A DNA stretch of 5,239 nucleotides from an uncultured beta proteobacterium (GCA_903930665.1 CAIYZI010000071.1:1-5239), one strand, 5' to 3'. Numbered from the stretch's first letter, positions 1 through 5,239 are shown. Notes: generated from the letters alone by a model not told the origin. Numbers and translations: made by a program.

Positions 1-255
1 CAACCAGATTCAATACGCGCAGAGGCTTGTTGGAAATCGGACCCAGTCAGAAGCGGAGTGAGGGATTCGCTGGGGAGCAGGGCCGGGTGGAGTGGCGGCC
101 GATATATACACCGTGGGGCGATCAAATCAGCCTGTTAGGGACTTGGCTGGATGAGGATCACTCAAGGCCCTAAAGACTCTCAATCACCTCGACGTTGGCC
201 TGCCTCTAAAAGCCCTTTTTCCAACGATTTTGGAGGCTTTGCAAATTTAATTGTT
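1..255. other. Upstream flank without a recognisable gene
   Basis: I see no recognisable gene here. The first forward frame is open from base 1 to a TAG at 136-138 (45 codons, entering from outside the window), but the translation, rich in Ser, Gly and Arg, is not one I recognise. A 52-codon ATG ORF at 151-309 runs through the recombinase promoter and its palindrome and has no visible ribosome site, so I do not call it. A weak pairing (AAAGCC 209-214 with GGCTTT 235-240, inner CCAA 221-224 with TTGG 230-233) precedes the AT-rich promoter but lacks a convincing U-tract and has unequal loops, so it is not called as a terminator. Confidence 0.5.
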
Positions 256-284
256 TTCAAACACGTTATGATTATCCTTATAAT
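256..284 (+). promoter_or_regulatory. Putative sigma70 promoter of the recombinase gene
   Basis: The -10 hexamer TATAAT at 279-284 matches the sigma70 consensus exactly. TTCAAA at 256-261 matches the -35 consensus TTGACA at 4 of 6 positions with a 17-bp spacer. Transcription would start near 291, giving a leader of roughly 58 nt before the TTG start at 349. The surrounding 245-310 is distinctly AT-rich compared with the neighbouring coding DNA. The -10 lies inside the imperfect palindrome 264-291, so a protein bound there would block RNA polymerase; autoregulation by the recombinase or by the downstream HTH protein is an inference. Confidence 0.55.
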
Positions 285-291
285 CATGACG
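264..291. repeat. 28-bp imperfect palindrome (operator or recombinase core-site candidate)
   Basis: The left arm CGTTATGATTAT (264-275) and the right arm ATAATCATGACG (280-291) are reverse complements at 11 of 12 positions, around a central CCTT (276-279). The inner 8 bp of each arm match perfectly. The element covers the promoter spacer and the -10 box, 57 bp upstream of the recombinase start codon. Read as 11+6+11 bp it has the dimensions of a tyrosine-recombinase crossover site such as the 28-bp dif site. Read as a dyad over a promoter it is a typical repressor operator. The sequence cannot decide between these. I see no second copy in the window. Confidence 0.6.
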
Positions 292-348
292 CAATATAAA
301 TTAGTCTAAAACGGCATTTTTGAGTTGAACGAGTAATGATAGGAACGA

Positions 349-2481
349 TTGCCCAGCGAAACCATGTCACTCAATGCAACCCCACTGTTCCATCAAGCGC
401 CCTCTCGTAAACCTGGACGGCCCTTAGGATCTAAATCTCAGGTCGTGCGCGATGCGCGGTCTCTGGGTATCCATCACTTCGCCTTCGTACGCTCCAGTCT
501 GTTGGGCCTAGATCTGCGCGATGCATTTGAGCGCTACCTGGCATGGGGTGAGACCACCACCGATCTGCGCTACATCCAGAACCGCCGTGATGCATTGCTC
601 AAACAAATCATTGAAGGAGGGCGCCACCAGGACTCCGCCTTACCGGCGCACGCAAAGATCAAGGACCTGCTCGATCTCTTACGCAGCGATGCAAGTGCTA
701 AGCCTGCAGTTGTCTTGCCCACATTGGAAGACTGGGTGGAGTCGGAAGGCATGGACCCGGATGCCTGGTCTGAGGCAGAACTGATTGCTGAATACAAGGC
801 GGCCCATGGTCTCGACAACGAAGATGCCATCGATGCCGCAGATGGGTTGAAGGATCCGGTCGCTGAACGGGTGAGGGCGCTCAACTATTTGGAAACCGTC
901 TTGGCGGTCAAACCGACTGCTACCGATCGGTTGGATACCTGGTTTGCACGTCCCGTCGTCAAATGCCTGCGCAATGTGGGGTTGCTCACCTTGGGCGACC
1001 TGGTCCGCTTTATCAACATCTACGGTTATCGCTGGCATGGACGTATCAAAGGCTTTGGTGTGCAAAGGGCAGGGCAGGTCGTTTCTTGGTTGCGTATGCA
1101 GTATGAGAGTCTGAACATGTTAATTGACGACAGCGTCAATGAACCCAAGTCACTGCGCGCGCTGAAGCAAAAAGCACAGTACGCACTATCGATATACGGT
1201 TCAGAAGCACGACTGACAGCCTCTACCCAATTCAGCCAACTTAACCAGTTCAGTGAATTTGGGACAGGTACGTTGGTCCAGATCGGACTGGGCCGGGTGC
1301 ACGCCTCCCCTACATTGGCAGGTAGCGCCGGTGAATTCCGGTCGCATATGGCCAACACCCTGGGTGCCAGCAATGACCTAGAAGCGGTGAATGCCTGGCT
1401 GGCTTATTACAAGGACAAGGCATCGACACAAAGAAGTTACCGGAAAGAAGTCGAGCGCTTCATGCTGTGGTGTGCGCAAGAACTCAAGAAGCCGCTGTCC
1501 AGTGTCACATCTCCGGACTGCCTCAAATACCGCGAGTTTCTCCAGGCAGTTCCAGCCACCTGGATCCACCCGGTACCGGTGGCTCGGACCGATCCCGAGT
1601 GGCGTGCATTCAGGGGACAGCCTAGCCCGGCCTCACAAAAACAGGCACTGGTAATTTTGCAGACACTATTCGGTGCACTCTGTGACGCCGGCTACCTGGT
1701 TGCCAATCCGATGAAAGCGCTGATGAAAGGCTTTGATCTGCCGACCTCCAAGATGGATATTCGTCGCTCCTTTACCGAGGCCGAATGGGCGCATGTGTTG
1801 CAGTGCCTGGATTCCCAGAAATCGGGGCCCGAAGGCGTGCGGCTGAAATGTATATTGGAGTTGCTGGTGACCTCGGGTATCCGGTTGGATGAGCTGGCAA
1901 AGGCGCGGCATGGCGATCTGCGAGTTGAATCCTTGCCGGATCTGCCCGAAACCTGGATCCTCACGGTCACAGGAAAACGCAACAAGACCCGAGAGGTTCC
2001 TCTGAATTCTGAGGTTGTCCGCTTGCTCGCCACGCATGGCAAAGAATTCATGCATGGGGACAAGGACTTGGAGGACGCCTCCAGACTTCCTCTGATTCGC
2101 ACTTTACAAACGTCCGTCGCCCAATGGGGTAGGGCAGCAGAAGGTACGTTGGTCGCTACAGCTATTTCAGAGAAGGCAGGGTCTGCGCTGTCGGCATCGG
2201 GCATCTACGCGGTGCTTAAGCGATTCTTCGCCCATGCAGCCCAAAGTGCTCCTAAAGCGGGCTTGGACCCAACCCGGTTTGAGAAAGCCTCCACGCACTG
2301 GATGCGACATACCTTTGTGCGGCAGGCGTTGGTGGATGGGGTGCCGATTGAAGTAGTGAGTGAGTTGGCGGGGCACGCTTCGATTGACACCACATCCATC
2401 TATTCGACACAAGAACTGGCGCGAAAAATCAAGGCTGTGCAGGGTATGAAGCACAGGGTCGCGGTGCAAGAAGAAGCTTGA
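349..2481 (+). CDS. Tyrosine recombinase / integrase with long N-terminal extension
   Basis: This is a DNA strand-exchange enzyme of the tyrosine recombinase (phage integrase) superfamily, 710 aa. The catalytic set is complete: R512 (SGIRLDE), K543 (TGKRNKTR), H650 and R653 (HWMRHTF), H676 (LAGHAS) and the nucleophile Y685 (SIYS), nine residues after H676 as is usual. A SAM-like core-binding domain spans about 343-460. The first ~260 residues are an extension that I match from memory to the DUF3701 type of integrase N-terminus; about 207-249 (GLLTLGDL ... GFGVQRAGQVVSWLR) looks like a helix-hairpin-helix fold. The K543-to-H650 gap of 107 residues is longer than in XerD (72), implying an insertion in the catalytic domain. 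Start: an in-frame TAG at 340-342 limits the choice to TTG 349, preceded by AGGA at 341-344, or ATG 364, which has no visible ribosome site; TTG is preferred. The target site and element boundaries cannot be identified. It is probably expressed from the promoter at 256-284 and linked to the HTH gene downstream. Confidence 0.93.
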   Translation: MPSETMSLNATPLFHQAPSRKPGRPLGSKSQVVRDARSLGIHHFAFVRSSLLGLDLRDAFERYLAWGETTTDLRYIQNRRDALLKQIIEGGRHQDSALPAHAKIKDLLDLLRSDASAKPAVVLPTLEDWVESEGMDPDAWSEAELIAEYKAAHGLDNEDAIDAADGLKDPVAERVRALNYLETVLAVKPTATDRLDTWFARPVVKCLRNVGLLTLGDLVRFINIYGYRWHGRIKGFGVQRAGQVVSWLRMQYESLNMLIDDSVNEPKSLRALKQKAQYALSIYGSEARLTASTQFSQLNQFSEFGTGTLVQIGLGRVHASPTLAGSAGEFRSHMANTLGASNDLEAVNAWLAYYKDKASTQRSYRKEVERFMLWCAQELKKPLSSVTSPDCLKYREFLQAVPATWIHPVPVARTDPEWRAFRGQPSPASQKQALVILQTLFGALCDAGYLVANPMKALMKGFDLPTSKMDIRRSFTEAEWAHVLQCLDSQKSGPEGVRLKCILELLVTSGIRLDELAKARHGDLRVESLPDLPETWILTVTGKRNKTREVPLNSEVVRLLATHGKEFMHGDKDLEDASRLPLIRTLQTSVAQWGRAAEGTLVATAISEKAGSALSASGIYAVLKRFFAHAAQSAPKAGLDPTRFEKASTHWMRHTFVRQALVDGVPIEVVSELAGHASIDTTSIYSTQELARKIKAVQGMKHRVAVQEEA

Positions 2482-2508
2482 AACCGCAAACAAACGAGAG
2501 AACTCATT

Positions 2509-2631
2509 GTGAAATTTACTCAAGTCATGAAAACTCTTAACAATACTGGTGCGTTCAGGCAATACCCAATACGTACTGCCATCGTGTCGGGTGTTGGCGG
2601 AACTAAAGAGTCACGCATCTTGGGAACATGA
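2509..2631 (+). CDS. Possible small protein (40 aa) between recombinase and HTH gene
   Basis: A GTG-initiated ORF begins 27 bp after the recombinase stop. GAGAG at 2496-2500 sits 8 nt upstream of the GTG, a plausible ribosome site. The product begins VKFTQVMKTLNNTGAF and is basic, with no membrane segment, no cysteine pair and no motif I recognise. An internal ATG at 2527 would give a 34-aa form starting MKTLNN. Its stop TGA overlaps the ATG of the next mini-ORF (ATGA at 2628-2631). Small basic proteins beside recombinase genes are sometimes recombination directionality factors, but nothing in the residues proves this. It could equally be a chance ORF in a 169-bp spacer. Confidence 0.35.
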   Translation: MKFTQVMKTLNNTGAFRQYPIRTAIVSGVGGTKESRILGT

Positions 2632-2654
2632 ATTGTCTGCGAGGTGAAAAATGA
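2628..2654 (+). other. 8-codon mini-ORF chained by ATGA overlaps to its neighbours
   Basis: ATG 2628-2630 opens the peptide MNCLRGEK and closes at TGA 2652-2654. Its start overlaps the stop of the 40-aa ORF by ATGA (2628-2631), and its stop overlaps the start of the HTH gene by ATGA (2651-2654). ATGA overlaps are the classic arrangement for translational coupling, and the mini-ORF spans the Shine-Dalgarno of the HTH gene. It has only a weak ribosome site of its own (GGGA 2622-2625). It may be a coupling or leader element, or coincidence. Confidence 0.25.
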
Positions 2655-2950
2655 CTTTACGTATTGAGATGCCCAGTCCAAGTGGCGAAGAACTTAAAGC
2701 AGCGCGTCTAAAAACGGGATTGAGCCAAGTGGATGCTGCGGCACTCATGGGTTATCCAGTTCAGACCGGTAGTAGAGGCGGGCTACAGTCCCGAACCTGG
2801 CAGGCGCTGGAGAGCATGAGCGATCCGCGCAATATGCCGGGTCCGATCTTTGCCATGTTCCAACTGATGACCGGGACGCATGCGGACTATGCCTTAATGA
2901 AGAGAGAGTTACCAGCTGCGGTGGATACGCTCCAGATCTTCTCCGAGTAG
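2651..2950 (+). CDS. XRE-like helix-turn-helix DNA-binding protein
   Basis: This 99-aa protein is likely a small cytoplasmic transcriptional regulator. Residues 12-35 (GEELKAARLKTGLSQVDAAALMGY) look like helices 1 and 2 of an XRE/Cro-type HTH. Residues 47-55 (SRTWQALES) look like the recognition helix, followed by a MP-x5-F-x-L-type segment at 62-75 (MPGPIFAMFQLMTG). This pattern matches, from memory, the family whose typical core reads Y-S-x-R-T-W-Q-x-W-E ... MP. Unusually, about 11 residues (PVQTGSRGGLQ, 36-46) separate helix 2 from the recognition helix. The ribosome site GAGGTG (2641-2646) is 4 nt from the ATG, a strong start. The gene lies 169 bp after the recombinase on the same strand and is probably its partner, as repressor of the palindrome-bearing promoter or as an accessory recombination factor; both roles are inferred. 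No clear terminator follows. Confidence 0.8.
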   Translation: MTLRIEMPSPSGEELKAARLKTGLSQVDAAALMGYPVQTGSRGGLQSRTWQALESMSDPRNMPGPIFAMFQLMTGTHADYALMKRELPAAVDTLQIFSE

Positions 2951-3072
2951 CGTACATTTGACTGTCAGATCCAATATGGCGTTACGAAAAAAAAGTGAGA
3001 CTTCCGACCATCGTGCTGTAGACCTGCCGACATGGCCCGCATTGTCATCACCCACCACCAGCTCCCGCCGGA
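2951..3072. other. Spacer after the HTH gene, no gene seen
   Basis: No convincing coding signal is visible here. An 18-aa ATG ORF (ATG at 3032) lacks a ribosome site. An A8 run at 2987-2994 follows no stable hairpin on the plus strand, so I do not call a terminator. The stretch may be the more decayed upstream part of the transposase remnant that follows. Confidence 0.4.
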
Positions 3073-3203
3073 GCACTTCACGCACTGAAATCCCAGGGAA
3101 TTAATGTTCGTGCGGCCGATTTGGCATTTTCCTAAGTCCATATGCCATCAGCAAGCTCAAACGATTTGGTAACTATCCGACCGACTTACGGCCCGAGTCG
3201 TAA
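3073..3203 (+). pseudogene. Frameshifted remnant resembling a Tn3-family transposase C-terminus
   Basis: Two adjacent frames read as one protein tail. Codons from 3073 give ALHALKSQGINVRAADLAF and then hit TAA at 3133-3135. The frame beginning at 3132 gives LSPYAISKLKRFGNY followed by PTDLRPES and TAA at 3201-3203. Joined, they resemble, from memory, the end of Tn3-family TnpA proteins: an L-x-x-x-G segment, a D-L-A-x-LSP motif, then a helix ending in an x-x-x-G-x-Y motif. A change of one or two bases at the T4 run (3127-3130) explains the shift. Only about 43 residues are recognisable and the ~900 preceding residues are missing, so it cannot be functional. No 38-bp Tn3 terminal inverted repeat is visible. 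It overlaps no gene and lies just past the 3' end of the hemerythrin gene. The family assignment is tentative. Confidence 0.4.
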
Positions 3204-3232
3204 ACCGCTGTTACTCGCCTTAACGGTCAGTT

Positions 3233-3703
3233 TTATTGGGACAACGTTTGATGCGCGTCACTTTCAAGTACGTGACCGACGGTGACTCCGATCATGAAGT
3301 TCACAACAACCAGTGATTGCTCTTCACATGCCCAGCCGATTCCGTCGTCCATTAGTCTCTGCCTGATGAATTCAAACTCAGAACGCATGGCTTGATGTTG
3401 GGCGATATGCTTTGAAAGTCCATCAGCATGTAATTTCGTGAGCTTTTTTTCTTCATCGTCAAAGTGTTTGAAAAGTAGCTCGCCAAAATTACTGAAGGCA
3501 CTGACTAAATCAGGGCTTTTGTCGTGGTCACGCGCGAGCACGCAGACCTGTTCCGCCATTTCTATAATTTTCTCGTGTTCCGAATCTATCAAGGGATCGC
3601 CCAGTGCCATGGAGGGATCCCATCGAATCAATTGGCGCAGCGTGTTGTAGGCGATACCCTCCGAAGCTGTGACATGTCTGAACTCCGCTTCTCTCGAGGA
3701 CAT
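3233..3703 (-). CDS. Bacteriohemerythrin-type O2-binding / di-iron protein
   Basis: This 156-aa four-helix-bundle protein of the hemerythrin family would bind O2, or sense or store O2 or iron, at a di-iron centre in the cytoplasm. All seven ligands expected for the family are present: H43 (LIDSEHEKI), H80 and E84 (KHFDDEEK), H99 and H103 (HIAQH), and H144 and D149 (HVLESD). The usual opening W-x-P-x-M-x-x-G-x-x-x-ID is at 28-40. About 26 residues precede it, longer than minimal bacteriohemerythrins; no signal peptide or membrane helix is seen. No chemoreceptor, GGDEF or other partner domain is fused, so it acts alone. Start: ATG at 3701-3703 has AGGAG (3713-3717) 9 nt upstream, which supports keeping the extension. 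A likely promoter overlaps an inverted repeat just upstream. Neighbours give no functional clue: transposon debris lies on one side and a solute-binding protein on the other. Confidence 0.92.
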   Translation of the reverse strand: MSSREAEFRHVTASEGIAYNTLRQLIRWDPSMALGDPLIDSEHEKIIEMAEQVCVLARDHDKSPDLVSAFSNFGELLFKHFDDEEKKLTKLHADGLSKHIAQHQAMRSEFEFIRQRLMDDGIGWACEEQSLVVVNFMIGVTVGHVLESDAHQTLSQ

Positions 3704-3717
3704 GATGTTCTGCTCCT

Positions 3718-3756
3718 GAATAACGTTTTATATAGTATAGATTGTTATTCTGTGGA
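3718..3756 (-). promoter_or_regulatory. Putative hemerythrin promoter within a GAATAAC/GTTATTC inverted repeat
   Basis: On the minus strand, TATAAA (plus 3727-3732, 5 of 6 matches to the -10 consensus) is preceded at 18 bp by TCCACA (plus 3751-3756, 4 of 6 to the -35 consensus). An alternative -10, TATACT, lies at 3734-3739. A perfect 7-bp inverted repeat, GAATAAC (3718-3724) and GTTATTC (3744-3750), brackets the -10 and fills the spacer, with 19 bp between arms. The arms are centred 26 bp apart, about two and a half helical turns. This fits an operator for a dimeric or dimer-of-dimers regulator; which regulator is unknown. Confidence 0.4.
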
Positions 3757-3857
3757 TTTGCGTGGAATTTACAGGTGCGCTCTTTCGGCTTTAAAGACTT
3801 CTGCGAACCTAAATGAGGTTGCTGCTCTGGGCAGACGCACCTTGGACCAGCAGGGGC

Positions 3858-3931
3858 ATGGTTGTCATCCCGGAATCGCTGACCCAATTGAGCGCGCAAG
3901 AGTTGCGTGAACTTGTCATTGGTCTGGTTAA
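3858..3931 (+). pseudogene. Short fragment resembling the N-terminus of IS66-family transposase (TnpC)
   Basis: From ATG 3858, preceded by AGGGG (3852-3856), the plus strand encodes MVVIPES and then LTQLSAQELRELVIGLVNQ. The L-x-x-LS-x-x-EL-R-x-L helix resembles, from memory, the first ~25 residues of IS66-type TnpC transposases. The similarity stops where the frame runs into the antisense of the binding-protein gene, whose stop codon is at 3932-3934. No upstream tnpB-like sequence or terminal repeat is recognisable. The fragment would be a relic of an insertion sequence lost by deletion. It is short enough that chance resemblance is possible. It occupies the 228-bp gap between two minus-strand genes. 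Confidence 0.33.
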
Positions 3932-4768
3932 TCAGGGCGGTGCAACCGTTGCTCCCTCAATTTCGTGCTGCTGCAACGAACGTGCTACGAAGCCGGAAGA
4001 TTTCATTTCTTCGATAAACGCCCTGAGATATGTAACTCCGCTCATATCACGCCCTTTTGGAGTCGCCATTGCCTGATTGATGACCATAAAGCGTCCATCC
4101 AGTAAACGGACACCTGGTAAACGCCTTGCATCAGCCTCAAGTTGCTGCTTGACCCCTGCAGCCACTTCAAATTTTCCGGAGTTCATCAAATCCACTACAG
4201 ACGGTGAAGTGGGAGCCCTGACTAATTTGGCACGTTTCAGCTCGCGTGTCAGGTAAAGATCGTAAGCACTCCCTCGACCCACCACCACACGCACGCCATC
4301 TTGATCGACTTCGGCATTAACTGAGAGTGCAGATTCATTGGAAACTAAGTAGGCGCCTTCGATGACCAAATAGGCTGGAGTAAAGTCAATTTCTGTTGCG
4401 CGAACCGGATCAATTGCGAAGAATCCGATGTCCCATTCGCCTGCTTTTAGACCGTCCACGACTTTGCCTGCAGATTCGTACAGAACCAATTCCACAGGCA
4501 CCCGTAAACGCTTTCCTAGCTCATGTGCAAGGTCTACCGATACACCACCGGCTAGGCCTGTTGCAGCGTCTTTGTTTGCAAGAATGGGGTTACCAAAATT
4601 AATGGCAGCACGTAAAGTACCGGACGGTGCTAGCGCTACACGTGCGGAATCTATCAGTCCTGGTGGTGGTGATGGGTGGCCCAACGGCGCAGTGCAGGCC
4701 GCAAGAAAAACAAATGCAAGTACCGTGCTGAAAAATACGGCAGTTTGCTTGAACTGGTCTGCTTTCAT
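3932..4768 (-). CDS. Periplasmic solute-binding lipoprotein (SBP_bac_3 family)
   Basis: This 278-aa extracytoplasmic binding protein is of the family that delivers polar amino acids or similar small solutes to ABC importers. A lipoprotein signal is clear: hydrophobic residues 10-24 end in the lipobox L22-A23-A24-C25. T26 at +2 suggests outer-membrane sorting under the Gram-negative rule. Lobe I starts at about 49 (SGTLRAAINFGNP), followed by the characteristic GLAGGVSVDLAHELGKRL (71-88). Then come WDIGFFAID (112-120), R123, the residue placed to bind a carboxylate in this family, and FTPAY (129-133). Lobe II includes VGRGSAYDLYLTREL (163-177), and the C-terminus YLRAFIEEMKSSGFV (247-261) is intact. 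The frame is open back to 4891, but the extra 41 residues look nothing like a signal peptide. ATG 4766-4768, with GGGG four bases upstream, places the signal sequence correctly and is chosen. No permease or ATPase gene is in the window, so it may be an orphan. The substrate is not predictable. Confidence 0.9.
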   Translation of the reverse strand: MKADQFKQTAVFFSTVLAFVFLAACTAPLGHPSPPPGLIDSARVALAPSGTLRAAINFGNPILANKDAATGLAGGVSVDLAHELGKRLRVPVELVLYESAGKVVDGLKAGEWDIGFFAIDPVRATEIDFTPAYLVIEGAYLVSNESALSVNAEVDQDGVRVVVGRGSAYDLYLTRELKRAKLVRAPTSPSVVDLMNSGKFEVAAGVKQQLEADARRLPGVRLLDGRFMVINQAMATPKGRDMSGVTYLRAFIEEMKSSGFVARSLQQHEIEGATVAPP

Positions 4769-5239
4769 AACACCCCTGTTGCAGATGTAGGCGAAGTGTA
4801 CAACCCGCAAGTCAAAGCAATTGGGAGCAAAAGAGGTGTGTTTCCATAACCAACTGTATAGTCGGCTTTGAAGTTGATTGAAAGTTTTCATTTAAAGATC
4901 GCATTGGGGCGACGTGTCCAAAAGTAGGTGCTTTCGCTCTGGGTCGACAGCCGCTGTGGGTTATCTGCCGACACACGTGAGTGACCGGTTCGGAGAAGTG
5001 AATCATGTCACCGCCACTCAACCCGTCAGCTGACATTGGTCGCAGACTCCTTCGTGCCCAAAGCGGTCCTCCATTCGGACATCCTGAACTGCGGGAAAGC
5101 CGCGATTCCGGTCCTACAGGTTTCCGATCTGCCTTCTCCATTGCAGACATTGGCGTTTGAGAAATAAGTGACTGCTATGTGTCGCTCATTTCGTAAAAGT
5201 GGGCACCTGCAATCGACCAGTAGCGGTCACCAGACTGCA
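4769..5239. other. Non-coding flank upstream of the binding-protein gene, possibly degenerate repeat DNA
   Basis: No gene is recognised in these 471 bp. The binding-protein promoter should lie at its left edge; minus-strand TTGACT (plus 4814-4819) and TATACA (plus 4855-4860) are candidate elements, neither with a good partner. A 51-codon plus ORF (5005-5160) has GGAG at 4992-4995, and a 112-codon minus ORF covers 4812-5150. Both read as unordered Arg/Ser/Pro/Gly-rich peptides. Recurrent short words, such as GACATTGG near 5034 and 5146, together with AGCGGTC near 5063 and 5222, recall the degenerate intergenic repeats common in proteobacterial genomes. This is an impression from composition, not an alignment. 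Confidence 0.35.

Noticed and set aside
209..240. Possible hairpin AAAGCC/GGCTTT before the recombinase promoter
   Set aside because: The stem is interrupted by a six-base asymmetric bulge and is not followed by a T-run on either strand.
151..309. 52-codon plus-strand ORF with a hydrophobic C-terminal half
   Set aside because: It runs through the promoter and palindrome and has no ribosome site; the hydrophobicity comes from AT-rich promoter DNA.
3182..3203. Two overlapping small hairpins (CGACT/AGTCG and TTACG/CGTAA) downstream of the hemerythrin gene
   Set aside because: The 5-bp stems are mutually exclusive, have 8-9 base loops and no T-tract on the minus strand; not a convincing terminator.
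3813..4076. 87-codon plus-strand ORF containing the IS66-like peptide
   Set aside because: Only the segment from 3858 to about 3931 looks like protein; the rest is antisense to the lipoprotein gene and the first residues look random.
4769..4891. N-terminal extension of the solute-binding protein (start at 4891)
   Set aside because: The 41 extra residues lack signal-peptide features and would bury the lipobox signal internally; the ATG at 4766-4768 fits.
4812..5150. 112-codon minus-strand ORF
   Set aside because: It has low-complexity Arg/Ser/Pro-rich content and no recognisable domain, and it overlaps the expected promoter region of the lipoprotein gene.
5005..5160. 51-codon plus-strand ORF with GGAG nine bases before the ATG
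   Set aside because: Despite the ribosome-site match, the peptide is unstructured and carries a repeated ADIG word typical of translated intergenic repeats; not enough support to call a gene.

Overview
The window looks like a chromosomal (or large-plasmid) accessory segment of a Gram-negative proteobacterium. A betaproteobacterium of the Burkholderiales, perhaps Comamonadaceae-like, is my best guess. That guess rests on three things: moderate GC, a lipoprotein with a Gram-negative-type lipobox, and protein families (long tyrosine recombinase with an N-terminal extension, stand-alone hemerythrin, SBP_bac_3 lipoprotein) that I associate with that group. No rRNA, tRNA or CRISPR array is visible.

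Left half (about 250-2950, plus strand): a recombinase module. A strong-looking promoter with a perfect TATAAT lies inside a 28-bp imperfect palindrome (264-291). It precedes a 710-aa tyrosine recombinase (349-2481, TTG start) with all six catalytic residues. A possible 40-aa small protein (2509-2631) and an 8-codon mini-ORF (2628-2654) follow, joined by ATGA stop/start overlaps to a 99-aa XRE-like helix-turn-helix protein (2651-2950). The layout suggests one transcript coding for a recombinase and its regulator or directionality partner. The palindrome could be the operator, the recombination core site, or both; this is inference.

Middle (2951-3931): genomic debris around one intact gene. 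At 3073-3203 (plus) there is a frameshifted remnant resembling the C-terminal tail of Tn3-family transposases. A complete bacteriohemerythrin-type O2/iron-binding protein lies on the minus strand (3233-3703) with a good Shine-Dalgarno and a promoter wrapped in a 7-bp inverted repeat. At 3858-3931 (plus) a short fragment resembles the N-terminus of IS66-family TnpC and runs right up to the stop codon of the next gene.

Right (3932-5239): a complete periplasmic solute-binding lipoprotein on the minus strand (3932-4768), with no transporter permease or ATPase in the window. About 470 bp of apparently non-coding sequence follows to the window end; some of it resembles degenerate dispersed repeat DNA.

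The hemerythrin and binding-protein genes point the same way but are separated by 228 bp holding the putative IS66 fragment, so they are probably not one operon. The most unusual structures are the palindrome/promoter/recombinase arrangement and the chained tiny ORFs ahead of the HTH gene.
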